A DNA stretch of 64,000 nt from Caballeronia sp. dw_19 (GTDB taxonomy: Bacteria > Pseudomonadota > Gammaproteobacteria > Burkholderiales > Burkholderiaceae), in assembly GCF_018449515.1 (NCBI RefSeq), contig NZ_JAAVUQ010000001.1:248001-312000 (forward strand), given 5' to 3'. The notes under the pieces are model-generated. The model had not been told where the DNA came from. It did not search any database and worked only from the letters and a program-made list of their open reading frames with translations. The position numbers and the translations under genes are program-made. This document shows, piece after piece, positions 45,615 to 54,546 of the stretch (position 1 is its first letter; every line of letters begins with the position of its first letter).

Positions 45615-46787
45615 CTAGACAACGTTCTTTTCCACAATCGGACGGCGCTCGAGCACCCGCTCCCAGCTCAGTGACGACAGGTCGAGTGAGGTGTACTTCC
45701 CGGAGAGAATCAACTCGCTCACGCCACGTCCGGTAGCCGGCCCTTGCTGAAGCCCATGACCGCTGAAGCCATTTGCGAACACGCAATTCTCGACGTCCGG
45801 GTGATAGCCGATAATTGCATTCTGGTCGAGCACGTTGTACTCGTAGTAGCCGGACCAGCAGTTTTCAACGCGCAGGGCCTCGAATTCCGGAACACGGTGA
45901 GCAAGCGTCGGCCAGATGACTTCGTCGAAGATGGCGTGGTCGACTTCATCCAGCGGCAGGTCATCCGGGTCATTGTCCGCGCTCGGCGACGTACCGCAAA
46001 TATACGTCTTCCCCTCAGGGCGAAAATAGACCCCGGTCGGATCGATCAGCAAAGGGCAGTGTTGCAATATCGCCGGAGATGAGACGTTGAAGATGCTCCG
46101 GCGCCGCGCGAAAACAGGGATGTCGATACCCATCATTTCCGCTGTCTTGCGCGCCCAGGCGCCCGAGGCATTGACCACGGTGTCGCATGCATAGCGCTCG
46201 CCATTGCTCGCGACGACATGCGTGACGCGTCGACCGTCCCGCACCAGTCCCGTCACATCCGCCGCAATGTAGCGCGCACCCAGCGACTGGGCCTTCTTGC
46301 GAAGCGCCTGCACGAGACCGTAGCCGTCGAACCACCCTTCTCCGCTCTCGCCGAACGCGCCGGATACGAGGTCCTCGACATTCAACCACGGGAACTTCGT
46401 GCGCAGCGCGTCCTGCGCCATGAGCGTGATGTCCGCTCCAAGCGTCCGTTGCAGCGCGTGGTTTTCACGAAGCGTTGCGTCCCCTGCCTGAGTGGCGAGG
46501 AAAAGATAACCGCCTTCGTGAAGATCGATGGCCGGCTTGAACCCTTCTACTTCAAGAATGTCCCCAATACCGCGAAGAAACTCGATACCGTACAACGACA
46601 TTTGAATGGAAAGCGGTGTAGAGAACTGCTGCCGGATCGATGCGGCCGAAAGTGCCGACGATGACTTCGCGTAGCTCGGGTCGCGCTCAATAACGGTCAC
46701 ATCGACCGTCGGATCCGACGCACGCAGAAAATAGGCGATGGAACTACCAATGACCCCGCCGCCAACTATAACGACCTTAGAACTCAC
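45615..46787 (-). CDS. FAD-dependent oxidoreductase of the DAO family
   Basis: A 390-residue flavoprotein of the D-amino acid/sarcosine oxidase family. The FAD dinucleotide motif is VVIVGGGVIGSSIAYFLRAS at residues 4-23, and the C-terminal flavin segment is GFSGHGLQQGPATGRGVSEL. The start is a GTG after GGAGTGA. It likely oxidises a secondary or N-methyl amine or an imino acid. It is the last gene of a long minus-strand series that includes the polar amino acid transporter, a cupin and a P5C-reductase-like protein, suggesting oxidation of the imported amine. Confidence 0.9.
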   Translation of the reverse strand: MSSKVVIVGGGVIGSSIAYFLRASDPTVDVTVIERDPSYAKSSSALSAASIRQQFSTPLSIQMSLYGIEFLRGIGDILEVEGFKPAIDLHEGGYLFLATQAGDATLRENHALQRTLGADITLMAQDALRTKFPWLNVEDLVSGAFGESGEGWFDGYGLVQALRKKAQSLGARYIAADVTGLVRDGRRVTHVVASNGERYACDTVVNASGAWARKTAEMMGIDIPVFARRRSIFNVSSPAILQHCPLLIDPTGVYFRPEGKTYICGTSPSADNDPDDLPLDEVDHAIFDEVIWPTLAHRVPEFEALRVENCWSGYYEYNVLDQNAIIGYHPDVENCVFANGFSGHGLQQGPATGRGVSELILSGKYTSLDLSSLSWERVLERRPIVEKNVV

Positions 46788-46926
46788 GACTCACTCCAAA
46801 TTGTTGTAACCCGACATGTAACCCGACGACTCGCGTTCGCGAGCACGTTTCCTTTGCATATTCTCTCTAAGCCGCCTTCGCATCCCAACACGCCTGCTGC
46901 AGATTGATACCGCAGCACCAGAGTCG

Positions 46927-47718
46927 TCATGCGGATAGCTTTAGCATTTCCGCAAGCCGTGCAATGGCTTCTCTCCATGGGGCATCGAAGTGACGCGCCT
47001 TCAAATGATCGAGTCCGGCCTTGGTAAATGTCCGCTCGGTCGCAATGCCTGCAGAGATATCAAGGAGGCTCGTCGCCGGCACGCTCAAGGCGAAGCTGGC
47101 GGGACCCGCAATATTGCCAAGCGTCAGCGCACGGGCAGCGTCCGGTTCAAGACCATGCCGCTCAAGCTCGGCCGCAAGCGCATGGGCAAGGTCGTATATC
47201 CACGTCGACGCGCAGAGCGAGACCATCGCCACGTTAAACGCAGCCTCGTTCGGCAATGCCACGACATCCCCGGCGCAAGAGAGCAACGGCATGAGCCCCG
47301 GCGCGGGCGGATAAAGCGGTATGGGCCCCGGCGCGATTTCGATGTAGCTCCCCGGCATGATGAGATGGATGCCCCCTACTTCAGGCAGCAACGCGCGAAG
47401 GTCGTCGAGGCGAATACCCGCCATCGCGGAAAGGACGGTGTGGCGACGCTCCCAACGGAGATTCGCCAACGCGGCTTCGGCATTCTCCGGCCTCACGCTC
47501 AGGAGGACTACGTCGGCGCCAGCCAACACCTCTTCAGCAGACGCAGTCACCACGCAGTCGTGATTTCGCGCCAGCGTGCGGGCGGTGTCGGCATTGCGTG
47601 GCGAGAGCAAGACCTTGCCGTCATAGCCTCCCCGACGGAGCGCCGCAATAAAATATGAAGCGAACTGTCCCGTTCCGATTACGCCGAGAGTGGTCATGGA
47701 TGCATTCGATATCTGCAT
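46927..47718 (-). CDS. NAD(P)-binding protein of the pyrroline-5-carboxylate reductase family
   Basis: A 263-residue protein with an N-terminal Rossmann fold (TTLGVIGTGQFASYFIAALR) and the P5CR-like layout (LLSVRPENAEAALANL, TVLSAMAGIRLDDL). The all-helical dimer domain follows. Key proline-forming residues of true ProC are only partly recognisable, so a related cyclic imine or ketimine may be the substrate. The ATG at 47718 lies 2 bases after the cupin stop; an internal ATG at 47697 is an alternative. Confidence 0.85.
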   Translation of the reverse strand: MQISNASMTTLGVIGTGQFASYFIAALRRGGYDGKVLLSPRNADTARTLARNHDCVVTASAEEVLAGADVVLLSVRPENAEAALANLRWERRHTVLSAMAGIRLDDLRALLPEVGGIHLIMPGSYIEIAPGPIPLYPPAPGLMPLLSCAGDVVALPNEAAFNVAMVSLCASTWIYDLAHALAAELERHGLEPDAARALTLGNIAGPASFALSVPATSLLDISAGIATERTFTKAGLDHLKARHFDAPWREAIARLAEMLKLSA

Positions 47719-47720
47719 GA

Positions 47721-48089
47721 CTAAGCCAACGCCGCTGCTGTATTCCGGTAGATCAGCATAACTACGCATCCCTGTTCGGACGCCGCTGTATGAAGCGTTC
47801 CCGGCGAACGCACACAGTACTGCCCACGCAGGTAAGTACGCTCTTCATCCGAGAATTCACCATCGAGAACATAGATCTCCTCGAATAAGTCATGACTGTG
47901 CGAACCCGTCCTTGCACCGGGCTCGACTCTCATCAAGGCGGTGGACTCGCCGGTAGAAGGATTCTCGAACAACGTCACAAGATCGAATCCCGGGGTGTCG
48001 GTTGGCTGCCACGGAAGCGCCGTCGCATCGAGAAAATGCGAGCCCTTCACATCAGGACCCAACACGACTCCCGTGGCTGAGCTGATCAT
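47721..48089 (-). CDS. Cupin-domain protein, ChrR-like
   Basis: A 122-residue single-cupin protein. The first cupin motif is GSHSHDLFEEIYVLDGEF and the second contains GTLHTA, giving the usual His/Glu metal set. It is closer to the ChrR-type cupin than to the DMSP-cleaving cupins, as far as the motifs show. The ATG at 48089 follows GAGGAGAAGCC. It sits between the substrate-binding protein and the P5CR-like gene in one transcription unit and may be an accessory or isomerase-like enzyme. Confidence 0.85.
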   Translation of the reverse strand: MISSATGVVLGPDVKGSHFLDATALPWQPTDTPGFDLVTLFENPSTGESTALMRVEPGARTGSHSHDLFEEIYVLDGEFSDEERTYLRGQYCVRSPGTLHTAASEQGCVVMLIYRNTAAALA

Positions 48090-48119
48090 GGCTTCTCCTC
48101 GATGCGAGACCGACATGGG

Positions 48120-48956
48120 TTACTGAATCAGCCGCGGTTGGCCAACGTCGGCGGCTGAAGGCTCCAGACCGTGCGCCTTCAGGATCCGCGCGATATCGCC
48201 GGACTTGTGCAGATCCGCAATGTCGGCACTCAAGGCATCGCCGAGGGCCTGATTCGACTTCGTGTACGGAAATGCGGTCTGGCCCGGCTGAACCGATGCC
48301 GGAACCCTCGCGTCCGGCTTCACTGCCATGATCTTGATCGACGAATAACCGCCCTTTTTCTGGTCGTATTGCGCGACGGCGTAGCTGTCAGTTCCCACGT
48401 CAATCCGGCCAGCCGCCAGATCCTGAGCCATGGCCACCGGATTGGGATAGAGCGTCAACGAACTGCCGAGTACCTTCTGGAGGTCGCCCGTCCAGAGATA
48501 ACCCTGAACCGATCCGACGCGTTTTCCCTGTAAGCCAGCGATCGTGTCGATACCCTCCTTGGAGATGACGCCCATCTGGTCGAGATACATCGGGCCGCTA
48601 AGCCCCAGGACTTTCGCGCGGTCAGCGGTCCTGTACCAGTCACCCATTCCGATGTCCGCTTTCCCCGACACCACCGACTGGATGACTGCCGCCGGATCCA
48701 CCGTGCTGATGGAGAGCTTCAGGCATTCCTTCGCCGCGATGAGCTTGACGATATCTCCATCAACGCCGCCAATATCGGTGCCGCTCGCCGGTATCGAATA
48801 CGGAGGAAATACCCATGCTGCAACCGATAAAGTGCCGGACGTAATGGTCGGAAACGTGTGAGCGGGCTTGCACTGATCCGCGAAGGCAGAATAGGTGACG
48901 CAGGATAAAAGGAGGCCGGCGCACAGCCTCCTCAAAAATTTCGCGGACGTTTTCAT
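48120..48956 (-). CDS. ABC transporter substrate-binding protein, polar amino acid type
   Basis: A 278-residue periplasmic binding protein of family 3. A signal peptide (MKTSAKFLRRLCAGLLLSCV, then TYSAFA) precedes the mature part. It has GVDGDIVKLIAAKECLKLSI and KADIGMGDWYRT, which correspond to family motifs, although the usual amino-acid-binding arginine/aspartate pair is not clearly conserved. It lies downstream of two permease genes and an ATPase gene, which together form one importer. Confidence 0.92.
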   Translation of the reverse strand: MKTSAKFLRRLCAGLLLSCVTYSAFADQCKPAHTFPTITSGTLSVAAWVFPPYSIPASGTDIGGVDGDIVKLIAAKECLKLSISTVDPAAVIQSVVSGKADIGMGDWYRTADRAKVLGLSGPMYLDQMGVISKEGIDTIAGLQGKRVGSVQGYLWTGDLQKVLGSSLTLYPNPVAMAQDLAAGRIDVGTDSYAVAQYDQKKGGYSSIKIMAVKPDARVPASVQPGQTAFPYTKSNQALGDALSADIADLHKSGDIARILKAHGLEPSAADVGQPRLIQ

Positions 48957-49025
48957 GTCGTTTTCCTATCGTGGCTTCAGTGGAGGGACATTCACAGGCA
49001 GCTAAGCGGTAAAGAGGGAGCGGAT

Positions 49026-49688
49026 CTATCGAACGGCATGACGTCCCAATCGTCGTTCCAGTACGGAGACAAACAGCGTTGCGGGAATGCAGACGACAGC
49101 GAACATCAAGCCGGCAAGGATCAGTACCGGCATATATTCAAAGGTCGTGGACCCAATATTCGATGCCCGGCTGACCAGCTCAGGAAGAGCGATCGTGAAG
49201 CAGAGAGACGTTGCCTGAAGCATCATTATCGAAAACCCGAGAAGCGCGGGCAGCGCAACCCTCAGGCCTTGAGGAACGATCACAAAGCGCAGTGCGTCAA
49301 GGCCGTTGAGTCCGATCACTAACGCCGCTTCCTTTTGTCCGTACGGGACGGCCTCGAATCCGGCCCGGATGATCTCGCTCGTATAGGCGCCGGTGCAGCA
49401 CGCCAGCGCAACCACCGCGGACGCAAACGATGACAACGTGAGACCGGCCGTCGGCAAGCCGAAATAAACAAACTGGAGCAGGATAAGAACCGGCGCCCCT
49501 CGTCCGATTTCAACGAACGCCAACGCGGTGAACCTGATCGCCTTCGACTTGGCCGGCACCGCAAGCGCAAGCACAAGCCCGAGCGGAATGCCTATCGCGA
49601 GGCTCAGCGCCGTGACCTCGAGCGAGAGGCCATAGCCGTCGATAAGATCCGGAAGCCAGCCCTTCCAGAGATTCAGAAGCTCCATCAT
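49026..49688 (-). CDS. Polar amino acid ABC transporter permease 1
   Basis: A 220-residue inner-membrane permease of the HisMQ type with five or six hydrophobic helices. The EAA loop is AALVIGLNGLDALRFVIVPQ. The ATG at 49688 overlaps the stop of the preceding permease gene (ATGA), so both are translated together as a heterodimer. Confidence 0.93.
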   Translation of the reverse strand: MMELLNLWKGWLPDLIDGYGLSLEVTALSLAIGIPLGLVLALAVPAKSKAIRFTALAFVEIGRGAPVLILLQFVYFGLPTAGLTLSSFASAVVALACCTGAYTSEIIRAGFEAVPYGQKEAALVIGLNGLDALRFVIVPQGLRVALPALLGFSIMMLQATSLCFTIALPELVSRASNIGSTTFEYMPVLILAGLMFAVVCIPATLFVSVLERRLGRHAVR

Positions 49689-50326
49689 CTCGATACCCTC
49701 GAACGCAATTGAACGTCGGTCCAGCGCGACAGCCACGCGATCGGCAAACTCAAGAGTATGTAGAGAAGCGCCGCAGCCGCGTAGACGCTCAGCCCGCGAA
49801 ACGTCTGCTGAGAAACGTGATACGACTGATAGGCCAGATCAGTCACGCCAATCGTCGATGCAACAGCGGAGTCCTTAAGCAAGCCAATAAGATACGTAGC
49901 GCCCGACGGCAATGCGATCCTCGTCAACTGCGGGAGCACGACGTCGCGAAACTGCTGACTCCTCGTCAGATTCAACACCTTCGCTGCTTCGAACTGACCT
50001 GGGTGAATAGCGGTCAGCGCCCCCCGATAGATTTCGGACATATTGGCGGCGGTCACCAGGCCGAGGCCCACTACGGCCGCAGTAAAAGGGCTCATGGCTA
50101 TGAGGCCGTTACCAATGCCGAAAAACACGAAGAAAAGCCAGACGATCGGTGGAATCGATCGGCAGGACACGACGGTCGCCGTCGACGTAAATCGCAACAC
50201 ACCGATGGTCGAAAGGCGCATCGCGCAAAGCGGCAACCCAAGCGCCGCGCCCAGAATGAACGACGCCAAGGTGAGCGCGATTGTCCAGGGAACACCTTTC
50301 AAGATCGCCGTGAGATCCATGATCAT
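49685..50326 (-). CDS. Polar amino acid ABC transporter permease 2
   Basis: A 213-residue permease of the HisMQ type. The EAA loop is AAKVLNLTRSQQFRDVVLPQ. Its start codon overlaps the stop of the ATPase gene by one base (TAATG); an ATG two codons later is possible. It pairs with the permease downstream. Confidence 0.93.
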   Translation of the reverse strand: MIMDLTAILKGVPWTIALTLASFILGAALGLPLCAMRLSTIGVLRFTSTATVVSCRSIPPIVWLFFVFFGIGNGLIAMSPFTAAVVGLGLVTAANMSEIYRGALTAIHPGQFEAAKVLNLTRSQQFRDVVLPQLTRIALPSGATYLIGLLKDSAVASTIGVTDLAYQSYHVSQQTFRGLSVYAAAALLYILLSLPIAWLSRWTDVQLRSRVSR

Positions 50327-51141
50327 TAGCGGTCCCTCACGGCGCTAAGGAACTTGGCTGCGCGTTCGGTCTTCGGTGCGCGCATGATCTCGGCGCTGGG
50401 TCCTTCCTCGAGTATGTGACCTTCCGCCATCAGGATCACGCGGTCCGAAACGTTCTCTGCAAAATGCATCTCATGGGTGACGACGATCATCGTCATGCCC
50501 GATAACGCAAGTTCCTTCATGACCGCCAACACTTCCAAACCCAACTCCGGATCCAGCGCGGAAGTCGGCTCATCGAACAACATGATCTCCGGTTCGAGAG
50601 CCAATGCACGGGCGATCGCGATCCGTTGCTGCTGACCGCCAGAACACCGCCCGGGATACTGGCTCGCTTTGTCCGCCAGGCCAACGCGCGCCAGAAGATC
50701 CATCGATCTTACGTCCGCCTCCCTTCTGGAGCGCCCCATGGTGCGCTCCTGCGCAAGACTGACGTTGCGCAACACCGAGAGGTGGGGAAACAGGTTGAAG
50801 GACTGGAACACCATCCCAATCTTCCGGCGCAACGCGACGAGGTCCCGCCGGGAGGGCGGGCGTCCGGCGTCGATCGTTACGCCTCCGATTGTCACCTTGC
50901 CTTCGTTCGGCGGCTCGAGTTGATTGACACACCGAAGCAACGTGCTTTTTCCGGAACCGCTGGGACCGATGATCGCGATCACCTCCCCGGCACGCATCTG
51001 AAAGGTAATGTTCTCGAGTACCCTGTGCGTGCCGTATGTCTTGCTCACCGATTCAACGCAAAGTATTGGCTCACCCGTTGCCCCCGTGCGCTGCGAAGTA
51101 ACCGGCTCGGACTTTAGAAAAGGAGAAGCGATACTATTCAT
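50326..51141 (-). CDS. Polar amino acid ABC transporter ATPase
   Basis: A 271-residue ATP-binding subunit of the HisP/GlnQ type. Walker A is GPSGSGKST, the Q-loop region is [11 protein letters not shown], the signature is [14 protein letters not shown], with cysteine in place of the usual leucine, and Walker B is [13 protein letters not shown]. It powers the importer formed with the two permeases and the binding protein that follow. The ATG at 51141 follows GGAG. Confidence 0.95.
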   Translation of the reverse strand: MNSIASPFLKSEPVTSQRTGATGEPILCVESVSKTYGTHRVLENITFQMRAGEVIAIIGPSGSGKSTLLRCVNQLEPPNEGKVTIGGVTIDAGRPPSRRDLVALRRKIGMVFQSFNLFPHLSVLRNVSLAQERTMGRSRREADVRSMDLLARVGLADKASQYPGRCSGGQQQRIAIARALALEPEIMLFDEPTSALDPELGLEVLAVMKELALSGMTMIVVTHEMHFAENVSDRVILMAEGHILEEGPSAEIMRAPKTERAAKFLSAVRDR

Positions 51142-51284
51142 GGAACTCACTCCGTGAACTTCGTGCAAAGCCGGTCTCGGTCGATTGGGCGACCACCACT
51201 GCAGGCCATCGCCGCCTCACAGCACCACTAGCACCACTCGTCTAGTTGATTGGACTAAGCCAAAAAACAGACCTCAAGTGATGC

Positions 51285-51305
51285 TTTCGCACCATGTAGT
51301 GCAAA
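51285..51305. promoter_or_regulatory. Palindrome upstream of the ABC operon, candidate MarR site
   Basis: The near-perfect palindrome TTTcGCAC-CATGTA-GTGCaAAA lies in the 240 bases between the MarR gene and the ABC operon. A 9-bp inverted pair (TAGTTGATT at 51243 and AATCAACTA at 51311) encloses it. The neighbouring MarR protein is the obvious candidate to bind here. Confidence 0.5.
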
Positions 51306-51380
51306 AGTTGAATCAACTATTCGTGACTTGCATTCGTGGCCCCTTTGCAGCGCCCTTTGCAGCCCCTTCGATCAGCGTCT

Positions 51381-51899
51381 TCACCATTCATGGCGAAACT
51401 GCATTAACTTGTTCAATACCTGATCGAGCAACGCGCGCTCCGATGAACTCAACCCACTCAGCATGGTCGATTGCCGCTCGATAGCAACGGGCACCACACG
51501 TTCATAGAGCTTCCGCCCGCTTTCGTTCAAGATGAGCGAGCTCTCACGCCGATCAAGCGGGTTGATCTTGCGCCGAATCATCTTCCTTTCGCTTAGTCGC
51601 GTTACCGCACGGCTGATGCTGTTTTTCGGACGGCCAGTCACATCGCAAATTGTCTTGGCAGCCATCGGACCATAGGAACTCAGGCAGCTCAGCACGTTAA
51701 ACTCGTCACGGCCAACGTCGAAGTCACGACTCATCGCTGAAAAGCACGGCTCGGTGTAGTAGTTCGACCAGAGCGTGAAGCGCCATGCGTCGCTGATTGG
51801 TCCGTTCGTGACGACCGCAGCGAAGACGTCTTGCGCACTAACGGTGCTGTCGGACGCCTTCAGCTCCGCTTCCTGAATATCCTCTACTGTACTAACCAT
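51381..51899 (-). CDS. MarR-family transcriptional regulator
   Basis: A 172-residue MarR-type winged-helix regulator. The recognition region is AKTICDVTGRPKNSISRAVT and the wing is RKINPLDRRESSLILNESG. The start follows AAGGA. It lies between the ornithine cyclodeaminase-like gene and the amino acid transporter genes in the same orientation, so it probably controls the transporter and amine-oxidation genes in response to a pathway compound. Confidence 0.93.
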   Translation of the reverse strand: MVSTVEDIQEAELKASDSTVSAQDVFAAVVTNGPISDAWRFTLWSNYYTEPCFSAMSRDFDVGRDEFNVLSCLSSYGPMAAKTICDVTGRPKNSISRAVTRLSERKMIRRKINPLDRRESSLILNESGRKLYERVVPVAIERQSTMLSGLSSSERALLDQVLNKLMQFRHEW

Positions 51900-51962
51900 A
51901 TCTGTTTGTCCTTAAATTCAACAACCAGGCGAAGTCATAAACAGACTGCACTCTCCCTTGCC

Positions 51963-52922
51963 TCAACGAAAGGACTCGGACAACCATTCCGCCATCATCA
52001 GATCCAGATGCCCGCCACCACCGTTCTTGAACAGGGTAATTTCCTGCGGGTCGCGTCGCCCGGGAACCTCCTTTCTGCACAGGTCAAAGAGATCTCCCCG
52101 GATGTCCGACAGGGTGAGGGTTCCGTTCTTCAGCGGTTGGACGATGTCGCCGCAATGCTCCGCCGTGAGTCCCAGATGGTCTACGAAAACACTCGATCGA
52201 AGAATGGCAGCGTCGTTTGTCTCGCGCATGTCCGGAGTGAAGCCGCCGACAAGATCGACATGACACCCAAACTTCAGCCACCTCCCGTCGAGCACCGGCG
52301 TGGGCGACGACGTCAGGCACACCACGATGTCAGCGCCCGCGACACTCGCCTCCAGATCATTCGATACCTGAAAATTGACAGGGAGAAAACGCTCTTCTAT
52401 CAACTGCTCCGCGCGACTTCGATTCCGGTTCCACACGTCAATCCGTTCGATGGTCGGGCAAACGGCATGCAGGTAGGTCAGATGAGTCCTGGCCTGAGCA
52501 CCGGCGCCGAGCACGACCAGTTTCGTCGGGTTGACCGGGGCGAGATAGCGCGCCGCTAGCGCGGAATCAGCCGCCGTCTTGCATCGGGTAAAGCTTTCTC
52601 CCACTATAAAAGACCTGAAGCGCCCATCCACCCGGTCGACCAATGCAAACGCGGAATGAACCGTAGGCGAAGGCTTGCTCAATTGACTATTGTCGGGAGA
52701 GATCGAAACAATTTTTGCGCCCATTGATCCGTCGGCCCGCGCGCCCGCCCAGATGAGCAACTCGGCGCTGGGCCGGTTGTTCCTCGAGATCGGTGTATGA
52801 AGCCGGCCAATCGTTTCGTATTCCTCCAGATGTTTCTTTTCCATTGCATCGATCAGTGCAATAGGGGAAACCCGCGCCAGCACCGAGTCGGAATCAATCA
52901 CGCGAGGAAGGGCTTCGGTCAT
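51963..52922 (-). CDS. Ornithine cyclodeaminase/mu-crystallin family protein
   Basis: A 319-residue NAD(P)-dependent enzyme. Residues in ADGSMGAKIVSISPDN and FTRCKTAADSALAARYLAP match the substrate and dimer motifs, and the nucleotide-binding fold is KLVVLGAGAQARTHLTYLHA. Family members include ornithine cyclodeaminase, alanine dehydrogenase, ketimine reductase and the EutC protein of ectoine degradation. It starts 2 bases after the stop of the DddP-like gene, so the two are probably coupled. An imine-reducing or amine-releasing step is likely. Confidence 0.9.
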   Translation of the reverse strand: MTEALPRVIDSDSVLARVSPIALIDAMEKKHLEEYETIGRLHTPISRNNRPSAELLIWAGARADGSMGAKIVSISPDNSQLSKPSPTVHSAFALVDRVDGRFRSFIVGESFTRCKTAADSALAARYLAPVNPTKLVVLGAGAQARTHLTYLHAVCPTIERIDVWNRNRSRAEQLIEERFLPVNFQVSNDLEASVAGADIVVCLTSSPTPVLDGRWLKFGCHVDLVGGFTPDMRETNDAAILRSSVFVDHLGLTAEHCGDIVQPLKNGTLTLSDIRGDLFDLCRKEVPGRRDPQEITLFKNGGGGHLDLMMAEWLSESFR

Positions 52923-52924
52923 GA

Positions 52925-54232
52925 TCAGTATCGGCGGCCTATAAGCGGACTTTGCGAAAGGACGATCGAACCGTTCGCGGTAATCAGCACCTGCTCTTCA
53001 AGCTTGACACCCTCTTTACCGCCCTGCTCGCCGATGTAGCTTTCCACCGACACGACCATGTTTTCCTGGAAGGTTCCGTCGTACCCCCAGGCGTCGAAGT
53101 CGACGGCATAGGCAACGCTCGGATATTCATCCACCAGTCCGACACCGTGAAGCATCATCATGTACCGGTTATGGACGTAACGCTCTGGCACCGGCCAGCA
53201 TTGTTCAGCGAATTCGCGAAACGAAAGTCCCGCGCGAAGCAGACCTACGTTGTGCATGATCTGGTCTTGCGCATAGCCGAGGAGATTTCCCTGGCTTGCT
53301 GACATGCCTCGGCCCGGACAAACAAAACTTCGGGAGATATCGGACAGGTAGCCGCCCGGCCCGACCATATCTGTGTCGAAGCAAACCATGTCTCCCGCCT
53401 CGATCACCCGGTTCGTCGCGTCCTGGAACCACGGGTTGGTCCGCGGGCCTGAATTCAGCAATCGGCTTTCGGCCCATTCCCCTCCATGTGCGATGTTTGT
53501 CTCGTGCAGGATGCTCCATAGTTGGTTCTCGGTCACGCCGGGACGAAGCGACTCAACCATGCGCGATATGCCCAGATCGCATACCGCCATGGACACCTCG
53601 TGCTGCGCGATTTCCTCCGGCGACTTGATCAGCCGCGCCTGTTCGGTGAGTGGCTGCGCGTCGAACAATTCGATGCCATGCGCCTTCAAACGCTCTGCGC
53701 CCCAAGGGTCGCAGCGATCAACCGCAAGCCGGCGGTTACCTGCGCCGTAGGTGGAAACCAGGTCGGCTACTTCGCTGGCCCACAACGTGGCTTTTTCTTC
53801 GACTCTCGGGCCGGCGAGAAAATACAGCCACGGAATGGCTGGACGTATTTCGTCGATGGTCTCAATGCCTTCGCTGTTGTGTCGACTGCTGACGAAATCA
53901 AACAGGACGACCGGCCCGTCTGTAGCGATATAGACATAACGACTCGGCGAATGCATGACCCAGAGCCCGAGATTATTCGTGTCAGTGGCGTAGCGAATAT
54001 TCAGCGGATCCGCCAGCAGGATCCCGCCGTAATCATGCGAACGCAGTTGCGCGCGAATTCTCTCGAGACGATAAGCGCGCAAGGAGCGCCGGTCGATGCT
54101 CTCGTATTGGCGAATCAACGCCCCGTCGACAGGCGCAATCTGGTGCCCCTTGACCGCCAGATCCTCTCGATACTCGCGGCCGTCACGAGGACGTTGCAGG
54201 GTCAAGCCGGAAACGCGCGCGTCACGATCCAT
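52925..54232 (-). CDS. M24-fold enzyme resembling DMSP lyase DddP
   Basis: A 435-residue member of the M24 (pita-bread) superfamily. It resembles DddP, the enzyme that splits dimethylsulfoniopropionate into dimethyl sulfide and acrylate, over its whole length (DPLNIRYATDTNNLGLW, GGEWAESRLLNSGPRTNPWF). The metal ligands recalled for DddP (D295, D297, D307, H371, E406, E421) and the catalytic Y366 and D377 all have counterparts here at a constant offset (D286, D288, D298, H362, E397, E412, Y357, D368). Family alternatives are an Xaa-Pro-type peptidase, creatinase or ectoine hydrolase. The ATG at 54232 gives a DddP-like length; an upstream ATG lies inside the promoter. The substrate is inference. 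Confidence 0.8.
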   Translation of the reverse strand: MDRDARVSGLTLQRPRDGREYREDLAVKGHQIAPVDGALIRQYESIDRRSLRAYRLERIRAQLRSHDYGGILLADPLNIRYATDTNNLGLWVMHSPSRYVYIATDGPVVLFDFVSSRHNSEGIETIDEIRPAIPWLYFLAGPRVEEKATLWASEVADLVSTYGAGNRRLAVDRCDPWGAERLKAHGIELFDAQPLTEQARLIKSPEEIAQHEVSMAVCDLGISRMVESLRPGVTENQLWSILHETNIAHGGEWAESRLLNSGPRTNPWFQDATNRVIEAGDMVCFDTDMVGPGGYLSDISRSFVCPGRGMSASQGNLLGYAQDQIMHNVGLLRAGLSFREFAEQCWPVPERYVHNRYMMMLHGVGLVDEYPSVAYAVDFDAWGYDGTFQENMVVSVESYIGEQGGKEGVKLEEQVLITANGSIVLSQSPLIGRRY

Positions 54233-54348
54233 GATTACGTCCGTCCATTTTCGAAGGTCCGCGGCTTGTATGAATTCGTCGAACGGTTCGAGACCCGCAA
54301 AGAGACCACAACCCCTTGCGACCTGCTGTCTGGCTACCGTCGATTTCA

Positions 54349-54377
54349 GATTAGTCCCACGTGGAACCATCTGTCAA
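54349..54377 (-). promoter_or_regulatory. Promoter of the DddP-like gene
   Basis: On the minus strand a consensus -35 TTGACA (54372-54377) is followed after 17 bases by a -10 TAATCT (54349-54354). The in-frame ATG at 54370 falls inside this promoter, which supports the downstream start at 54232 with a leader of about 110 bases. Confidence 0.6.
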
Positions 54378-54546
54378 GATATCAAAAACGTCAATTTCGC
54401 GCGAAGTTGATGGCCGCGTTTTGAAGCGTTCGCCTAATAAATGAACGTTCCCGGAAATATGCGGACGGCGCTACGATAACCATAATTATTAGTTATCCAA
54501 ATCGCTATAAAAACCGATATTGGCTTTGATGAAACTGGCCCCGTCC

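Noticed and set aside
47721..48089. Cupin protein as a second DMSP lyase (DddQ/DddL/DddW type)
   Set aside because: The motif set reads as a ChrR-like cupin and lacks the pattern I would expect for DMSP-cleaving cupins.
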